From positions 267,891 to 331,890 of the forward strand of contig JAJZQH010000001.1 of NCBI GenBank assembly GCA_021810905.1: a DNA stretch of 64,000 nucleotides, in the 5' to 3' direction. The notes beneath the pieces are model-generated. The model had not been told where the DNA came from, did no database searches, and saw only the letters and a program-made list of their open reading frames with translations. Source of the DNA: a bacterium (GTDB lineage: Bacteria > UBA10199 > 2-02-FULL-44-16 > JAAZCA01). A program made the position numbers and the translations under genes. This document shows positions 26,045-35,109 of the stretch, in pieces. Each line of letters begins with the position of its first letter. Position 1 is the first letter of the stretch.

Positions 26045-28023
26045 CGTCCCCCGAAGCTCCACGCCAGCAGCGAAATCAACGCCACGGCTATATAAAGGAT
26101 ATAGAGATGCACGTTACCGTGCTGGATCACGCGGAAGCGCGCGAGCCACGACGCCACGGTTGCAAAGAGCGGCTCGAACACATCTTCCCTGGAGAAATCG
26201 CGCGCGTGCGATGAGAACGACCCTTTTTCAGGGAAGAGCCCATCTACTCCTTCCGCGTGCGAGCGGACGCGCAGAAGCGCGCCGAATGCGCTCGTAAGCG
26301 GCTGGGCAAAGGACGACGCCGTGTACTGCATGCGCGTGGTGGGCGCCGCATATCCGCAGTCCCACGTCACGGTCCGCTTAACCTCGCGCCCGGAGAGGAG
26401 GCGCCGCCTGACGATCAATGCCGCGGCAGCGACCGCAATGAGCGCGGCGGAGGCGGCTACGAGCATCGTCAGTATCGGCACAGCGCCAGCAAGCGCTGAC
26501 GCATCGATCGCACCTGCTGTAAACGAATTGACCGCGGGCGCGAGCATCCTGGGAACAAGCGGCGCTCCGAGCCCTATCGCTATGCAGCCCGCCGCGAGAA
26601 TCGTCATGGGCGCGCGCATGGCGAGCGGCGGCTCCGTGCTTGAAGAGGCGGCGTCGCTTCTGGGTTCGCCGAGAAAGATCGTGCCAAAGGCCTTTGCGAA
26701 GCATGCAGCCGCAAGCCCTCCTATGAGCGCCAGCGACGCGATGACCGCGAGGCCCGGCATTGCGCTGAAGACCGTAGCACCCGGAGCGCCGAGCAACGCG
26801 AACGCCGCCAGGTAAATCAGGAATTCGCTCACGAAACCATTGAGCGGAGGAAGGCCGGATATCGCGGCGGAACCCACGAGGAACGAAGCGGCCGTGCGCG
26901 GCATCCTCTTTATCAAACCGCCCAGCCGGTCGATCTCGCCGGTGCCCGCAGCGCGGATCACTGCACCCGCGCCGAGGAAGAGCAGGCCCTTGAAGACGGC
27001 GTGATTGATCACGTGCAGAAGCGCTCCGCCAAGGGCCAGCGCCGCGACAGCGGGCATGCCGCGCGAAACGCCCACAAGCCCGAGCCCCAGGCCCAGTGCG
27101 ATAATCCCTATGTTCTCGACGCTGTGATAAGCGAGCAACGCCTTGAGCTCGTGCTGCGCCAGCGCGGAGAGCACGCCCATGACTCCGGAGACTGCGCCCA
27201 CAGCAATCAGCGTCCATCCCCACCACTCCGCGGGAGCGCCCCATAGCGAAAGCATTCGCATGAGGCCGTAGATCCCGGTCTTGATCATGACGCCCGACAT
27301 TACGGCCGAGACGTGAGACGGGGCCGCAGGGTGCGCTTCGGGAAGCCAGACGTGCATCGGCATGAAGCCCGCCTTTGTGCCGAATCCTACGAGCGCCAGC
27401 AAAAACAGCGCCCCGGCCGAAGGCGCCAAAGAGGCAGCGCCCCGCCACTGCTCGAATTCCATGCTGCCGGTCCTCATCGCCATGAGCGCAAAGAGCGCAA
27501 GAAGAAACGCCGTGCCGATGTGCGTGGCAACGAGATAGGTGATGCCGGCGCGCCGCACGCGCTCGCTCGCATCGTCATGAGTGACCAGGAAAAACGACGA
27601 GAGCGCCATCACTTCCCAGGAGATCAGGAAGAGCATGCCGTTGCGCGCGATCACTACCATCGCCATGCTCGCCGCGAGTATGCCGAAGAAAAAAGGCGAT
27701 GCGCCCGCGCCATCCCTTCCGTGGCCGCGAAGATAGGAATAGCCGTAGACAGCCGACAGGGCGGTCAGCAGAAATATCGGGATGAGAAACAGCGCCGAGA
27801 GCGCATCGAGGCCCACGGAGAAGGATGCGAACGGTATCTGCCATGCATGGCTGAACGAGGAGGACTCGCCGCTGACGAGCGCCCGCGCCGCCGGTATCGA
27901 GCCTACGGATGCGCCGGCCACCGCCAATGCTGCGGCAATTAAGGCGGGAGCACGCCCCCTCCCTACGATCGAAGGTACGCCTGAAAGCGCAAGTAGCGCG
28001 ATCGATACGAACAGAAGCGCCAT
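26041..28023 (-). CDS. Ehr-type complex: HyfB/NuoL-like antiporter-type membrane subunit
   Basis: The largest membrane subunit, 660 residues with about 16 hydrophobic segments. Typical motifs are FLISWEVMALSSFFLV with the membrane glutamate, KAGFMPMHVWLPEAHPAAPS, AYHSVENIGIIALG, HVINHAVFKGLLFLGAGA and SGLPPLNGFVSEF. It belongs to the HyfB group of NuoL-like proton/sodium translocators. The ATG follows the stop of the regulator gene without a gap (TAGATG), and GGAGG lies seven bases before it. It heads the structural genes. Confidence 0.92.
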   Translation of the reverse strand: MALLFVSIALLALSGVPSIVGRGRAPALIAAALAVAGASVGSIPAARALVSGESSSFSHAWQIPFASFSVGLDALSALFLIPIFLLTALSAVYGYSYLRGHGRDGAGASPFFFGILAASMAMVVIARNGMLFLISWEVMALSSFFLVTHDDASERVRRAGITYLVATHIGTAFLLALFALMAMRTGSMEFEQWRGAASLAPSAGALFLLALVGFGTKAGFMPMHVWLPEAHPAAPSHVSAVMSGVMIKTGIYGLMRMLSLWGAPAEWWGWTLIAVGAVSGVMGVLSALAQHELKALLAYHSVENIGIIALGLGLGLVGVSRGMPAVAALALGGALLHVINHAVFKGLLFLGAGAVIRAAGTGEIDRLGGLIKRMPRTAASFLVGSAAISGLPPLNGFVSEFLIYLAAFALLGAPGATVFSAMPGLAVIASLALIGGLAAACFAKAFGTIFLGEPRSDAASSSTEPPLAMRAPMTILAAGCIAIGLGAPLVPRMLAPAVNSFTAGAIDASALAGAVPILTMLVAASAALIAVAAAALIVRRRLLSGREVKRTVTWDCGYAAPTTRMQYTASSFAQPLTSAFGALLRVRSHAEGVDGLFPEKGSFSSHARDFSREDVFEPLFATVASWLARFRVIQHGNVHLYILYIAVALISLLAWSFGGR

Positions 28024-28710
28024 CTAGGCACCTCCCCCGCCGACGCGCGATTCGGCCTGGCGCGCGAGGTTCAGGATCTCGTCTCGCGAGGCCTCGCGGA
28101 GTATTGCGTCTTTAAAGCCGGCATCGTGCATGACGAATGCGAGCCTGGAGAGCAGATGCAGATGCGTGCGCACGGTGGGGCTGATGATGGTGAATAGGAC
28201 GTTGACCGGCTTACCGTCGATCGCGTCGAAATCGATCGGTTTTTCCAGGAAGCAGAGGGTTATGCCCGGACGCTCCACGTCGAGCACTATAGGGTTTCGC
28301 GCGTGCGGAATGGCGATCCCGTCGCCGATGCCCGTGGAGCCTAGCGCCTCGCGGGCCAGCAGGACCTTGTGGAGAAAACCGCGGTCCATGTCGTCGGGAA
28401 GCCTCAGCATGTCGACGACCGACTTGAGCGCGGAGGATTTATCCGAACCGGCGACGCGGTAGAATACCCCCCCTGCCTCCAGCGCATCGGCAAAGGAGGG
28501 CAGCGGCCCGCGTTCGTCCTCCGCAGGATTTGCGACTTCGTCGGCGACCGGCAAGCGTTTGGCAGCAGCCCACTCGAGAATCTCGGGCTTGCTGAAGCGA
28601 TACTGCTCCTTCAGGCGATAAGAAGGGATCTCTCCCTTCCCTGCCCATCTATAGATCGTCTTTTCGGAGACATTCAGGAGTGCTGCAACATCTTTGACAG
28701 TCAACCTCAT
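28024..28710 (-). CDS. HTH / PTS EIIA (PtsN-like) fusion regulator
   Basis: Residues of about 1-55 form a MerR/excisionase-like helix-turn-helix (LTVKDVAALLNVSEKTIYRW, then GEIPSYRLKEQYRF). Residues of about 75-220 form a PTS enzyme IIA domain of the fructose/nitrogen type, with the phosphorylatable histidine in GDGIAIPHARNP (H136). Known EIIA-Ntr domains signal through phosphorylation; no HPr or enzyme I is near. The ATG at 28710 has GAGG six bases upstream; ATG at 28722 is possible. It is the first gene of the Ehr operon and directly abuts the HyfB-like gene, so it probably controls the operon or senses phospho-relay state for it. Confidence 0.85.
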   Translation of the reverse strand: MRLTVKDVAALLNVSEKTIYRWAGKGEIPSYRLKEQYRFSKPEILEWAAAKRLPVADEVANPAEDERGPLPSFADALEAGGVFYRVAGSDKSSALKSVVDMLRLPDDMDRGFLHKVLLAREALGSTGIGDGIAIPHARNPIVLDVERPGITLCFLEKPIDFDAIDGKPVNVLFTIISPTVRTHLHLLSRLAFVMHDAGFKDAILREASRDEILNLARQAESRVGGGGA

Positions 28711-28833
28711 ATATCGCCTCATCAATTCTTAATTAGCACCAGCTTTGGACAATTCAGGACAGGACAGGTCTTTTGTCTAAGGTATTCTCAAACAGATTGC
28801 AAAAAAATTTACAAAAAAAGTTGGGATCAAGCG

Positions 28834-29241
28834 TCAGATGACATTGCGTTCAACCAGAAATGCCCCCAGTTTTTTATCCACGGCGATGTCGTGATGGATG
28901 AGCCAGTCGGTGAGAAAGGCGAGAGCCTCTTCGCTGATCGTCTGTTCTCCCTTGAGCGCCCTGGCGCGCAGTTCCTTCACCTTTGCGGTGAAGTCCACGT
29001 GGAGCGCCCTGTGGAGTTCGTACTCAGGATAATCGTGAACGAGCATAAGCTCTTCCTCGGTGCTGAAATTCTGCGTGAAGTAGTCGGTCAGTTCCTCGAA
29101 GAGCGCGTCATGGACCTGGCTGCCCTTGCCCGCTACGACAGCCTCGTCCAGTTCATTGATCACGGCGACAAGTTTTTTGTGCTGGTCGTCGATGACCTTG
29201 ACGCCAACGCTCATATGAGAGCCCCACGATAGAATAGACAT
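28834..29241 (-). CDS. Bacteriohemerythrin
   Basis: A 135-residue single-domain hemerythrin, which binds O2 at a non-heme di-iron site. The expected ligands are seen: the His in DDQHKKL, a glutamate in FSTEEELMLVHDY with its His, the pair HRALHVDF, and HHDIAVDKKL near the end. GGAGG lies five bases before the ATG at 29241. It starts 12 bases after the asnB stop, so the two are likely co-transcribed. A second, different hemerythrin-like protein lies at 54549-55088. Confidence 0.93.
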   Translation of the reverse strand: MSILSWGSHMSVGVKVIDDQHKKLVAVINELDEAVVAGKGSQVHDALFEELTDYFTQNFSTEEELMLVHDYPEYELHRALHVDFTAKVKELRARALKGEQTISEEALAFLTDWLIHHDIAVDKKLGAFLVERNVI

Positions 29242-29253
29242 CGAGTCCTCCAA

Positions 29254-30936
29254 TCATGTCTTTTTATACGCGTCCACGTGTACGTCGCGCACAGCCCTTC
29301 CCGACGGATCGACCATGCGCTGAAAAGATTCGTCCCATTTGAGTGCAACGGGAGTGCTGCATGCGACGCTCGGCTCAAACGGCACACAATCGACAGCCGT
29401 GGCGTCGGGGAAGTGATGCTCGAAGATGCTGCGGTATAGATACGCCTCCTTGGTCTCGGGCGTCTTCACCGGGAACCTCTCAGCTGCCTTCTTGAGCATC
29501 TCGTCGCTCACTTCATCTTCCGCATGCGCCTTAAGCGAATTGATCCACGAATATCCTACGCCGTCCGAGAACTGCTCCTTCTGGCGCCATAGTATCTCGT
29601 CCGGGATGTAGCCCTCGAACGCCTTTCGCAGGATGTACTTTTCCATCCTCTCAGGCCTGCGGATCATCTTTTCAGCGGGATCGATCATCATCGCAACGTC
29701 AAGGAACTCGCGGTCGAGAAACGGCACGCGCGCCTCCACGCCCCACGCGGCCGTGGCCTTGTTGGCGCGCAGGCAATCGTACTGGTGAAGCTTGTCGATC
29801 TTGCGCACCGTCTCCTCGTGGAATTCGCGCGCGTTCGGGGCCTTGTGAAAGTAGAGATACCCGCCGAAGACTTCGTCGGCGCCTTCTCCGGAGAGGATCA
29901 TCTTTATGCCCATGGCCCTGATCTTGCGGGTCATGAGATACATGGGAGTGGCGGCCCTGATGGTGGTGATGTCGAATGTTTCGAGATGATAGATCACGTC
30001 CGAGAGCGCATCCAGCCCCTCTTGAACCGTGAAGAGGATTTCGTGGTGAATCGCGCCAATATGCTCGGCCACCTTTCTCGCAGCCTTGACGTCCGGCGCT
30101 TCCTTCAGGCCCACGGAGAAGGAATGTATCTGCGGCCACCACGCGGGACTTTTGCCCTCGTTCTCCACCCGGCCGGACTTGAAACGCGAGGCGACCGCGG
30201 CGACGATCGAGGAATCTACGCCGCCGGATATGAGAACCCCGTACGGCACGTCGCACATGAGCTGACGGCGCACGGCCGCCTCAAACGACTCCCGCAGACG
30301 CACCAGATCCAGAGGCTCCGAGGGCATAAAGCCCGGCTCCATCCATTTCGGCTGATAGAAACGCTGGAACCGTTTCTCGTGGCCGAGATAATAATGTCCA
30401 GGAGGGAATTCCTCTATTCGATCGCAAACTCCGGAGAGGGCCTTAAGTTCAGATGCGACATACAAGTGCCCATCCTTGTCCCATCCTATATAGAGCGGCA
30501 CTACACCGATCGGATCACGCGCGATGAGATAGGTATTTTTAGCAGGATCGTAGAGCACAAATGCGAAGATGCCGTTCAGGCTGTTCAGAAAATCCGCGCC
30601 CATCTCGTCGTAGAGATACAATATGCATTCGCAGTCGGATTCGGTTTGAAAATCGTGAGACTCCCTTAGCCCGGCGCGCAGCGATTTGTGGTTATAGATC
30701 TCGCCGTTTACCGCAAGGACCGTACCCTTGGCCGCATCATATAGAGGCTGCGCCCCGTGCTCGACGTCCACGATGGAAAGCCGCTCGTGGGCCAGGATCG
30801 CGCGGTCGTCGGAAAAGATACCGCTCCAGTCCGGCCCCCTGTGCCGGACCTTCTTGACCATCGATAGGGCGCGCTTGCGCAGCGCGCCAACTTTGTCGGG
30901 ATCGTTTATATCGAGAATCGTAAGGATGCCGCACAT
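29254..30936 (-). CDS. asnB: Asparagine synthetase (glutamine-hydrolysing)
   Basis: A 560-residue AsnB. The N-terminal nucleophile hydrolase domain starts MCGIL with catalytic Cys2, followed by RHRGPDWSG and AVNGEIYNH. The synthetase domain has the ATP-binding PP-loop GVLISGGVDSSIVAAV near residue 235-250 and the LSGEGADEVFGGYLYF motif. It makes asparagine from aspartate, glutamine and ATP. The bacteriohemerythrin gene follows after 12 bases. A hairpin terminator of the upstream small gene separates it from 31044-31400. Confidence 0.96.
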   Translation of the reverse strand: MCGILTILDINDPDKVGALRKRALSMVKKVRHRGPDWSGIFSDDRAILAHERLSIVDVEHGAQPLYDAAKGTVLAVNGEIYNHKSLRAGLRESHDFQTESDCECILYLYDEMGADFLNSLNGIFAFVLYDPAKNTYLIARDPIGVVPLYIGWDKDGHLYVASELKALSGVCDRIEEFPPGHYYLGHEKRFQRFYQPKWMEPGFMPSEPLDLVRLRESFEAAVRRQLMCDVPYGVLISGGVDSSIVAAVASRFKSGRVENEGKSPAWWPQIHSFSVGLKEAPDVKAARKVAEHIGAIHHEILFTVQEGLDALSDVIYHLETFDITTIRAATPMYLMTRKIRAMGIKMILSGEGADEVFGGYLYFHKAPNAREFHEETVRKIDKLHQYDCLRANKATAAWGVEARVPFLDREFLDVAMMIDPAEKMIRRPERMEKYILRKAFEGYIPDEILWRQKEQFSDGVGYSWINSLKAHAEDEVSDEMLKKAAERFPVKTPETKEAYLYRSIFEHHFPDATAVDCVPFEPSVACSTPVALKWDESFQRMVDPSGRAVRDVHVDAYKKT

Positions 30937-30984
30937 GGCCTTCCCCCTGCGTAAGGATATAAAGATTGTTCAAAACTATGGCAA

Positions 30985-31020
30985 GGAACAAAAGACCCCG
31001 CGGGTCTACACGCGGGGTCT
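30985..31020 (-). terminator. Rho-independent terminator upstream of asnB
   Basis: AGACCCCGCG (30993-31002) pairs perfectly with CGCGGGGTCT (31011-31020). On the minus strand a TTTTGTT run follows, so it ends the transcript of the small Cys-tailed gene at 31044-31400. Confidence 0.85.
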
Positions 31021-31043
31021 CCTGTTTCATCAGAGATGGTTTC

Positions 31044-31400
31044 TCACTGCTTCTGCATGCAGCGGCAGTTGCAGGACTTCTTCGAGCAATCGAGTATGAT
31101 CTTCGTGTACTTATCGTAGTTGTATTCCGTAGTCGAACCGCTCGTTCCGATCGGCTCTCCATATTCCTTCTTGAACATCTCCTTGTCCGCCGCGACACCC
31201 TTGCTCACGTGCCGCGCGGAATACGCCATGCAGTCGGTCATGCTCGTCACCTGCTCTGGCGTGGCCGTGATGAGTTCGTTTTCCTGCGGCGGATTGTAGA
31301 CCGGCTGCGAGTATTTTCCCGCGTGCGCGCTTACTGCTATTCCAAGAACTACGGCACAGATCACCGCTGAACCGAACATCGCCAACCCCATCCTTTTCAT
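31044..31400 (-). CDS. Small secreted protein with Cys-rich C-terminus (family member A)
   Basis: A 118-residue product with a Sec signal peptide (residues 1-28, ending SAHA). The mature part has a CMAYSARHVSKG stretch, the motif YGEPIGT, an EYNYDKYTK strand and ends LDCSKKSCNCRCMQKQ. The same order (cysteine, GxPIxT, EYxYxK, then CxxxxC-type tail) is seen in 35367-35759, so both are probably paralogues of an unnamed family. Function is unknown. GGGGGA precedes the ATG. The gene has its own terminator. Confidence 0.7.
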   Translation of the reverse strand: MKRMGLAMFGSAVICAVVLGIAVSAHAGKYSQPVYNPPQENELITATPEQVTSMTDCMAYSARHVSKGVAADKEMFKKEYGEPIGTSGSTTEYNYDKYTKIILDCSKKSCNCRCMQKQ

Positions 31401-31414
31401 ATATTCCCCCTTTG

Positions 31415-32635
31415 TTATCGCATGCCACCGGCGACATGCGTCAAGGCCGCCGCGCCTGTCATGATATCTGATTGCATAACGCCCTCTGAAGATTCATCAC
31501 CCGCAAGCGACTCAAGAAAAGCTTCAGCGTCTATTTCAGCATGTTCCACACACTCAGCGCGGGAAAAGCGATCAGTAGGCGGCAATTCGTGAGCGTTTGG
31601 ATAGGTATCCTCAAACCCATCGGAGATAGGCTCGTTCAGCACGCGTGAAGCAACAGGCAACCCTTTTATGAACTGATGCGGCAAGACGTCCGTCATTCTG
31701 CCATAGGAACTCACCTTTGCGCCGAAGAGCATCGCTGAGAGCAGATGCCCAAGTCCCGCATAGCGCGGAGGACTCACCAGGAAGACCTCCTTTGCAAGCG
31801 GAGCTGCTGCCGCGAATGGAGCGAGGGACTCCGGATACGCCGCAAGTATCGAGAAGTGACGCGGCAGGGCCTCGATAGCTCCGGTTTCCTGTTCGGGGAA
31901 AAGGAATCGCAGGACAAGAGGCCTGACCACGAGAGCGCGGACGCTTGCGCCTGGCCTCCGCGCCTCCGCAAGGACGATGGGACGTGACTCTCCACCAAAT
32001 TCTGCAAGGACTCTCTTGTTCGAATGATTCGGTCCCTTGAATCGCCGATCTCCGTCTGCCGCCATAAATCTGTTCATCAGCTTTGCGGCCTTGGATGAGA
32101 TGCGCTGCCCTTTTCCATCAAAAAACGGAGTCGCTTCGAGTTCCGGCGCATGTCTCCCCGCATCGATCACGCCCTGGCGAGGATTAATGGAAGCGAGCAG
32201 GATCGCGGGGAGGAATATCCTCTGAAAAGCATCGGAATATTCACCCAGGCGCTGCGCGTAGCTCGCATACAAGAGGGCCGCGCCGGAAAATGCAGGGTGG
32301 TATCGTTGATCGTTATAGGCCAGAGGAAGCACCTCATAAGGAGAGGCGCCGCTCTGAATGCGGGAAACGAGCTCATGCGAGAGTGTTGCAAGAGATGGAT
32401 TACTGGTGGTGATACCGCTGTCGCGCTGAGTTGGTTTTCGTTCCGACCACAACCTGTTGAGATCCCTGTGAATCGCTTCGAATGCATCCACCCACATATG
32501 AGGATTCGCTGCGTTGACGAAAGCCGTGCGCAGCTCAGCAGAGGCCCCGGCGAGCCTGACGCGCTCATTCCATTCCAGGCGCCAAAAATCAGCTTCAGAA
32601 GACATTGCCCATCTTGCAAATCGGTCGTAATCCAT
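31415..32635 (-). CDS. Hypothetical protein, 406 residues
   Basis: I do not recognise a family. The protein is soluble, starts MDYDRFARWAMSSEADFWRL, contains Ala/Arg/Leu-rich helical stretches and an acidic end. No signal peptide, membrane segment or catalytic motif stands out. GGAGG lies five bases before the ATG, a strong site. It is 35 bases downstream of the lipid-kinase-like gene on the same strand and 14 bases upstream of the small secreted gene, so it may be part of one transcript. Confidence 0.65.
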   Translation of the reverse strand: MDYDRFARWAMSSEADFWRLEWNERVRLAGASAELRTAFVNAANPHMWVDAFEAIHRDLNRLWSERKPTQRDSGITTSNPSLATLSHELVSRIQSGASPYEVLPLAYNDQRYHPAFSGAALLYASYAQRLGEYSDAFQRIFLPAILLASINPRQGVIDAGRHAPELEATPFFDGKGQRISSKAAKLMNRFMAADGDRRFKGPNHSNKRVLAEFGGESRPIVLAEARRPGASVRALVVRPLVLRFLFPEQETGAIEALPRHFSILAAYPESLAPFAAAAPLAKEVFLVSPPRYAGLGHLLSAMLFGAKVSSYGRMTDVLPHQFIKGLPVASRVLNEPISDGFEDTYPNAHELPPTDRFSRAECVEHAEIDAEAFLESLAGDESSEGVMQSDIMTGAAALTHVAGGMR

Positions 32636-32670
32636 GTTGCCTCCTCATGGATTGATGCGGAATTGTGCCA

Positions 32671-34092
32671 TCAAATAACAGAAATCGCCTGCACCGTTAC
32701 GGGCTGAAGATTCGAAAACATCGTCTGCTCTCCAGCTTCGTCGGCGCCAGTCACCGCATCCTCATCAGGCACAACATCTGCCTCAATAGCGGCGTCCGCA
32801 GGTTCAGCGTCATGGCGAGCATTCATGAAACCGCCAACGAGGCGATGAAATCGCGCCCTTGCTCCGACAAGTGACGACGTGGGAGTCGCCTCACCGCGCC
32901 TTATCATGAGGTCGGAATCGGCTGCGGCAAGCGTGAGGATGGTATCACCGGTATCCTCAATGGAAAAACCGCTGATCGCTCCTATAGTATCGCCATTCAT
33001 GATCGCAGGCACGGACTTCGGCCTTCCATCCAGGCCGAACAATTTTACGTCGTGCGCCGCCCCCTGCCTGATGTCCAAGGTGTATCTACCTGCCAGCACC
33101 GCTATCTCTTCCCCTGGCGCGATCACACCCTTGTCACCGAGCATGAACCAGACCCCTCGGCCGAAGACGTCGGCCAGCGCCGCGACACCCTGGCCTATTT
33201 TGCCTGCGAGGTTCGGGGCGCGGGCGTTTACGGGAATGAAGTGGAGCCTGGCGCCCAGCACAGGGAGAGGTACGCGCGTGACGCCTCCGGTGACCGTAGA
33301 ATTATCAAGAACCAGGAGTTCGCCAACTTCGAGAGGCTCGCCGCCATCCACGCTCGCAAGGAAAGGCTCGGTCTTGAGCACACCCTTGACCAGCCCGCGC
33401 AAATAGCTCGATATCGAGGCGCTGCCCGTTCTCCTGCGGCCCGCCTCGACCTCGTCAAATACCGCGCCGGAGACCCCGCAACCGAGGCTATGCAGGAGCA
33501 GCCTCTCGCTCCCCTCGCCAAAACGTACGACGATCGCACCGAGCTCTACCCTCCTGGCCATTGCGATAAAATCGATGAGCTTGGCCGGGTCCTTTGGAAC
33601 TCCCAGCTCTCGCCGCATGTCGCATGCCGTGCCCGCAGGAGTAGGAATGACATAGGAATCGATGCCATGCCTCCTTGCACGGAGTGACGCCTCGCAGGCG
33701 TCGGCAAACGTCCCGTCACCGCCCACTGCCACGACGATTGGGGGTTCGAGAGCCCCGTTTCGCTCGATGCTCGCCTTGATCTGCACGATCCTTCTCTCCC
33801 TGTCGGCGTCAGTTGAAATCAACTCCATATCGCCGATGGCTCCGGCGCCACCGTTTCTCCTCGCACGCTCCAGAGAGGATCTCAGCCCCTTCACGTAGGC
33901 CGCGGCCTTGCCGTTTCCAGCCACTGGATTTGAGACCACGACCAAGCTGGAGGGGATATCCCGCGAGGAGGCATACGGAGTGTCTGAATGTGAAAATGAC
34001 GGAACGCCGGCCCATGATAGGCGAAAATCGCGGGCAGGTTCGGCGACAAATCGTCTGGCAGCGAATGCGGCGAGCGCGTTCAATGATGACAT
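32671..34092 (-). CDS. Diacylglycerol/sphingosine kinase-like (YegS/DagK family) protein
   Basis: The 473-residue protein has a DAGK catalytic domain from about residue 48: VVVSNPVAGNGKA (nucleotide loop), VVAVGGDGTFADACEA (GGDG motif) and PTPAGTACDMRRELGVP, which matches the GTxND motif except that Asn is replaced by Cys. Members phosphorylate lipids such as diacylglycerol. The first 45 residues and the last 60 (acidic, ending QAISVI) have no match. The Asn-to-Cys change may alter activity. The start at 34092 is not supported by a clear ribosome binding site. Confidence 0.75.
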   Translation of the reverse strand: MSSLNALAAFAARRFVAEPARDFRLSWAGVPSFSHSDTPYASSRDIPSSLVVVSNPVAGNGKAAAYVKGLRSSLERARRNGGAGAIGDMELISTDADRERRIVQIKASIERNGALEPPIVVAVGGDGTFADACEASLRARRHGIDSYVIPTPAGTACDMRRELGVPKDPAKLIDFIAMARRVELGAIVVRFGEGSERLLLHSLGCGVSGAVFDEVEAGRRRTGSASISSYLRGLVKGVLKTEPFLASVDGGEPLEVGELLVLDNSTVTGGVTRVPLPVLGARLHFIPVNARAPNLAGKIGQGVAALADVFGRGVWFMLGDKGVIAPGEEIAVLAGRYTLDIRQGAAHDVKLFGLDGRPKSVPAIMNGDTIGAISGFSIEDTGDTILTLAAADSDLMIRRGEATPTSSLVGARARFHRLVGGFMNARHDAEPADAAIEADVVPDEDAVTGADEAGEQTMFSNLQPVTVQAISVI

Positions 34093-34203
34093 TCGCAGAC
34101 GCCTATATCATCGGCGCAGGAATGACAAGGCTCAAAGCGCCTTATTTCAGCATGCTGTGGGGAGCTTGCATCTGCAGCTCAACTGCAATAGTGGTTGCCG
34201 GCC

Positions 34204-34653
34204 ATGCCGCACATCATAGTGGACGGATACAACATCATCAGGCGAATACCGCATTTTCTCTCCGCCGAGAGGAAAGGTCTGGAGTCCGGGCGCTATGCGC
34301 TTCTGCTCGCGCTTGAGGAATACGCGGCAGCATTCGGCTACAGGGTGACGGTCGTCTTCGACGCAGGCGGCAGGCCTCTGCATCTTGATGCGGCCGTGCC
34401 GCGCGCAGAGAAATTCGCGGGAATCGACATCATCTTCTCGGCGAGGGGCGAATCAGCAGACACGGCAATCGAGAAGCTCCTTGCGGAGATCAGGAATGCA
34501 AAGTCAGACGGCCTCGTCCCCTTCGACGAGGCCCAAGTAGTCGTCTCTGACGATCTTGCAATCAGGGACGTAGCCATCGAGCACGGCGCATTCGCCAGGT
34601 CCGCAGACGAACTCTTTGATTCCATGAAGGCGGGTAAGCGCCTTTTCTTCTGA
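34204..34653 (+). CDS. NYN-domain (YacP-like) putative ribonuclease
   Basis: A 149-residue PIN-like NYN domain. The acidic residues of the metal site are in IIVDGYNIIRR (near residue 4-14), VVFDAGGRP (near 50), and VVSDDLAIRDVA (near 115-126). YacP/Rae1-type proteins cleave RNA, in one studied case on the ribosome. The ATG at 34204 is chosen over a TTG nine bases earlier. It stands alone between two convergent or divergent neighbours. Confidence 0.82.
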   Translation: MPHIIVDGYNIIRRIPHFLSAERKGLESGRYALLLALEEYAAAFGYRVTVVFDAGGRPLHLDAAVPRAEKFAGIDIIFSARGESADTAIEKLLAEIRNAKSDGLVPFDEAQVVVSDDLAIRDVAIEHGAFARSADELFDSMKAGKRLFF

Positions 34654-34717
34654 AACCTCAGACATGCATCATATTATAGATGCCGCCTCACCGTAATCCG
34701 TTGAGCTTCGTTCCCTG

Positions 34718-35020
34718 CTATTTTCCCTCGAGCCACGCGACGAGCTCACTCCATAACGATCTCGTCACTACGACATTGGAATTTGTCTGCGCGGGCCTCT
34801 GGACGCATTCATAGGCGTCGAATCCAGACCAGCCATAGCGACAGACTCTCTCCGTATTCGGAGCCTCCGACTTGGAAGCATCAACTTTCGGCGCCACAGC
34901 GGCTGGGGCCGCCGGAAGCGGAAGATCCGCGGCGGAATAAGTCGGCTCGTATACTTTGCAAAGATAATCCCAGTCTCCGCCCGGCAATCTCACTGCTTTG
35001 CACTCATTTGGTCCTGGCAT
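34718..35020 (-). CDS. Small hypothetical protein, 100 residues
   Basis: The product starts MPGPNECKAVRLPGG, has four cysteines in two spaced groups, a Pro/Ala-rich middle (LPLPAAPAAVAPK) and ends LVAWLEGK. It has no signal peptide. AAGGAGG lies six bases before the ATG at 35020, so this start is well supported; the frame extends to 35050 without a site. I do not recognise a family. A terminator-like hairpin lies just upstream (35051-35090). Confidence 0.6.
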   Translation of the reverse strand: MPGPNECKAVRLPGGDWDYLCKVYEPTYSAADLPLPAAPAAVAPKVDASKSEAPNTERVCRYGWSGFDAYECVQRPAQTNSNVVVTRSLWSELVAWLEGK

Positions 35021-35050
35021 TTGATCCTCCTTCGCGAGATGATCGCGCAT

Positions 35051-35090
35051 GAATAAAAAAAAGCGGGCTGCCTATTGGCTGCCCGCTTTG
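35051..35090 (-). terminator. Rho-independent terminator, minus strand
   Basis: AAAGCGGGC (35060-35068) pairs with GCCCGCTTT (35081-35089) around CAGCC/GGCTG, with a run of T on the minus strand after it (35054-35062). It ends a transcript that comes from 35100-35300, where only a 40-codon ORF is seen. Confidence 0.8.
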
Positions 35091-35109
35091 GTTACCGATG
35101 ATTGATTGA

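Noticed and set aside
26378..27448. 356-codon open frame inside the HyfB-like gene, same strand, other frame
   Set aside because: Arg/Ala-rich shadow frame; the HyfB-like frame has all family motifs.
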